From: JBEEOW01 sp041191405
GTDB taxonomy: Bacteria > Bacteroidota > Bacteroidia > Cytophagales > UBA9547
Assembly: GCA_041191405.1 (NCBI GenBank)
Contig: JBEEOW010000016.1
Location: 1 to 64,000 of the forward strand
Direction: 5' to 3'
DNA: 64,000 nt
The notes under the pieces: generated by a model
Seen by the model: the letters and a program-made list of their open reading frames with translations, nothing else
The model's database searches: none
What the model was told of the DNA's origin: nothing
Translations under genes and position numbers: made by a program
Shown here: positions 63,641 through 64,000 of the stretch, one piece after another
How the letters are laid out: every line of letters begins with the position of its first letter
How positions within the stretch are numbered: position 1 is the first letter of the stretch

Positions 63641-64000
63641 TCTCTATTCAATGGGGAGAAGAACAACATTCTATACAAAATAATTGCCAAAGTAGTAAAC
63701 AAACTACTTGCGATCACTTTTATTAACATGATTCCAAATGAGCTTAAACTCGAAGAATCAACCCAAAACAAATAAAAATGATGAATTAACGTTTGCGTAA
63801 AAGTAAAACCAAAAATCCACCTCAAGGTTAATTCTCTAAAAGAAACTATATTATCATAACTTTGTATTGGAGTCATCCATTTCATAATCCAAGGACGCAA
63901 ATATGATATTAATATACAAGCACCTGCATGTATACCTGTACTTTCAAAAAATGAATCGACCATAATTCCAATAATAAATGAAACTAGCATTAAAGGTACT
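63637..64000 (-). CDS. mreD: Rod-shape-determining protein MreD (partial, runs off the right edge)
   Basis: MreD is an integral membrane scaffold of the elongasome. The visible part holds FIIGIMVDSFFESTGIHAGA, the MreD signature, and ISYLRPWIMKWM, with three to four hydrophobic helices. The reading frame stays open through to base 64000 (VPLM precedes the apparent ATG at 63990), and 117 residues is short for MreD (usually about 160-170), so the true start is outside the window. mreC and mreB are expected beyond the edge. The stop overlaps the mrdA start by 4 bases. Confidence 0.88.
   Translation of the reverse strand, partial: VPLMLVSFIIGIMVDSFFESTGIHAGACILISYLRPWIMKWMTPIQSYDNIVSFRELTLRWIFGFTFTQTLIHHFYLFWVDSSSLSSFGIMLIKVIASSLFTTLAIILYRMLFFSPLNRE

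Noticed and set aside
1..64000. tRNA or rRNA genes
   Set aside because: Reading both strands for T-loop and acceptor-stem patterns, I found none beyond the tRNA-like part of the tmRNA.

Overview
The window is AT-rich chromosomal DNA from a member of the Bacteroidota, probably an environmental, carotenoid-making and possibly gliding bacterium. The evidence is: several secreted proteins with type IX secretion (T9SS) sorting tails of type A (PNP...G-Y...K ends) and type B (the CHU_C/gliding-motility-associated FTPNGDG...W end); promoters of the Bacteroidota form TTG-N~20-TAnnTTTG; few recognisable Shine-Dalgarno sites; and a tmRNA with the tag (A)GEENYALAA and no encoded CCA. I see no phage, conjugative or transposase gene and no CRISPR array.

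Layout. 0.3-14.5 kb is mostly housekeeping: ansA and tatD (-); a nucleotide-sugar 4-epimerase and rfbA (+); rpsT, radC; a small T9SS-exported protein; photolyase; comB, gcvT, rnhB (-); tmRNA; a CrtI/CrtD-type carotenoid oxidoreductase; and a chromate-transporter homologue. 14.7-18.8 kb (+) is an unusual trio: an acetoacetate-decarboxylase-like protein, a seven-helix membrane protein resembling Pyr4/PaxB-type membrane terpene cyclases, and a large phytoene-desaturase-like FAD oxidoreductase. It looks like an undescribed lipid or isoprenoid pathway.

19-45 kb is accessory and surface-related. An orphan gene is tightly framed by 14-bp inverted repeats. Next come three T9SS-exported proteins, including a family 8 polysaccharide lyase, and then one 15.1-kb gene for a 5040-residue repeat adhesin built from three repeat families. 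The stretch closes with two small orphans among palindromes. A ~140-bp sequence occurs in inverted orientation at each end (18.9 and 44.9 kb).

45-51 kb holds a glycogen/maltodextrin pair (GH57 amylase and a glycosyltransferase) and an AsmA-like envelope protein. 51.2-57.5 kb (-) is a tightly overlapping seven-gene cluster: AdoMet-decarboxylase-like, DUF4178, a small membrane protein, DUF350, membrane-fused spermidine-synthase-like, FAD oxidoreductase and a His-rich membrane protein. It is the best candidate for an uncharacterised system, plausibly polyamine-like chemistry at the membrane. A divergent HxlR regulator and an F420-dependent-type NADP reductase homologue follow. The window ends in the cell-elongation operon mreD-mrdA-rodA (-) plus an orphan exported protein; mreD runs off the right edge.

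Intergenic spaces are rich in hairpin-forming repeats of several families: a REP-like palindrome in five copies, GATTTGCAATC palindromes, and degenerate TCAGT/AATCT oligomer repeats. No gene that would mobilise them is visible here.
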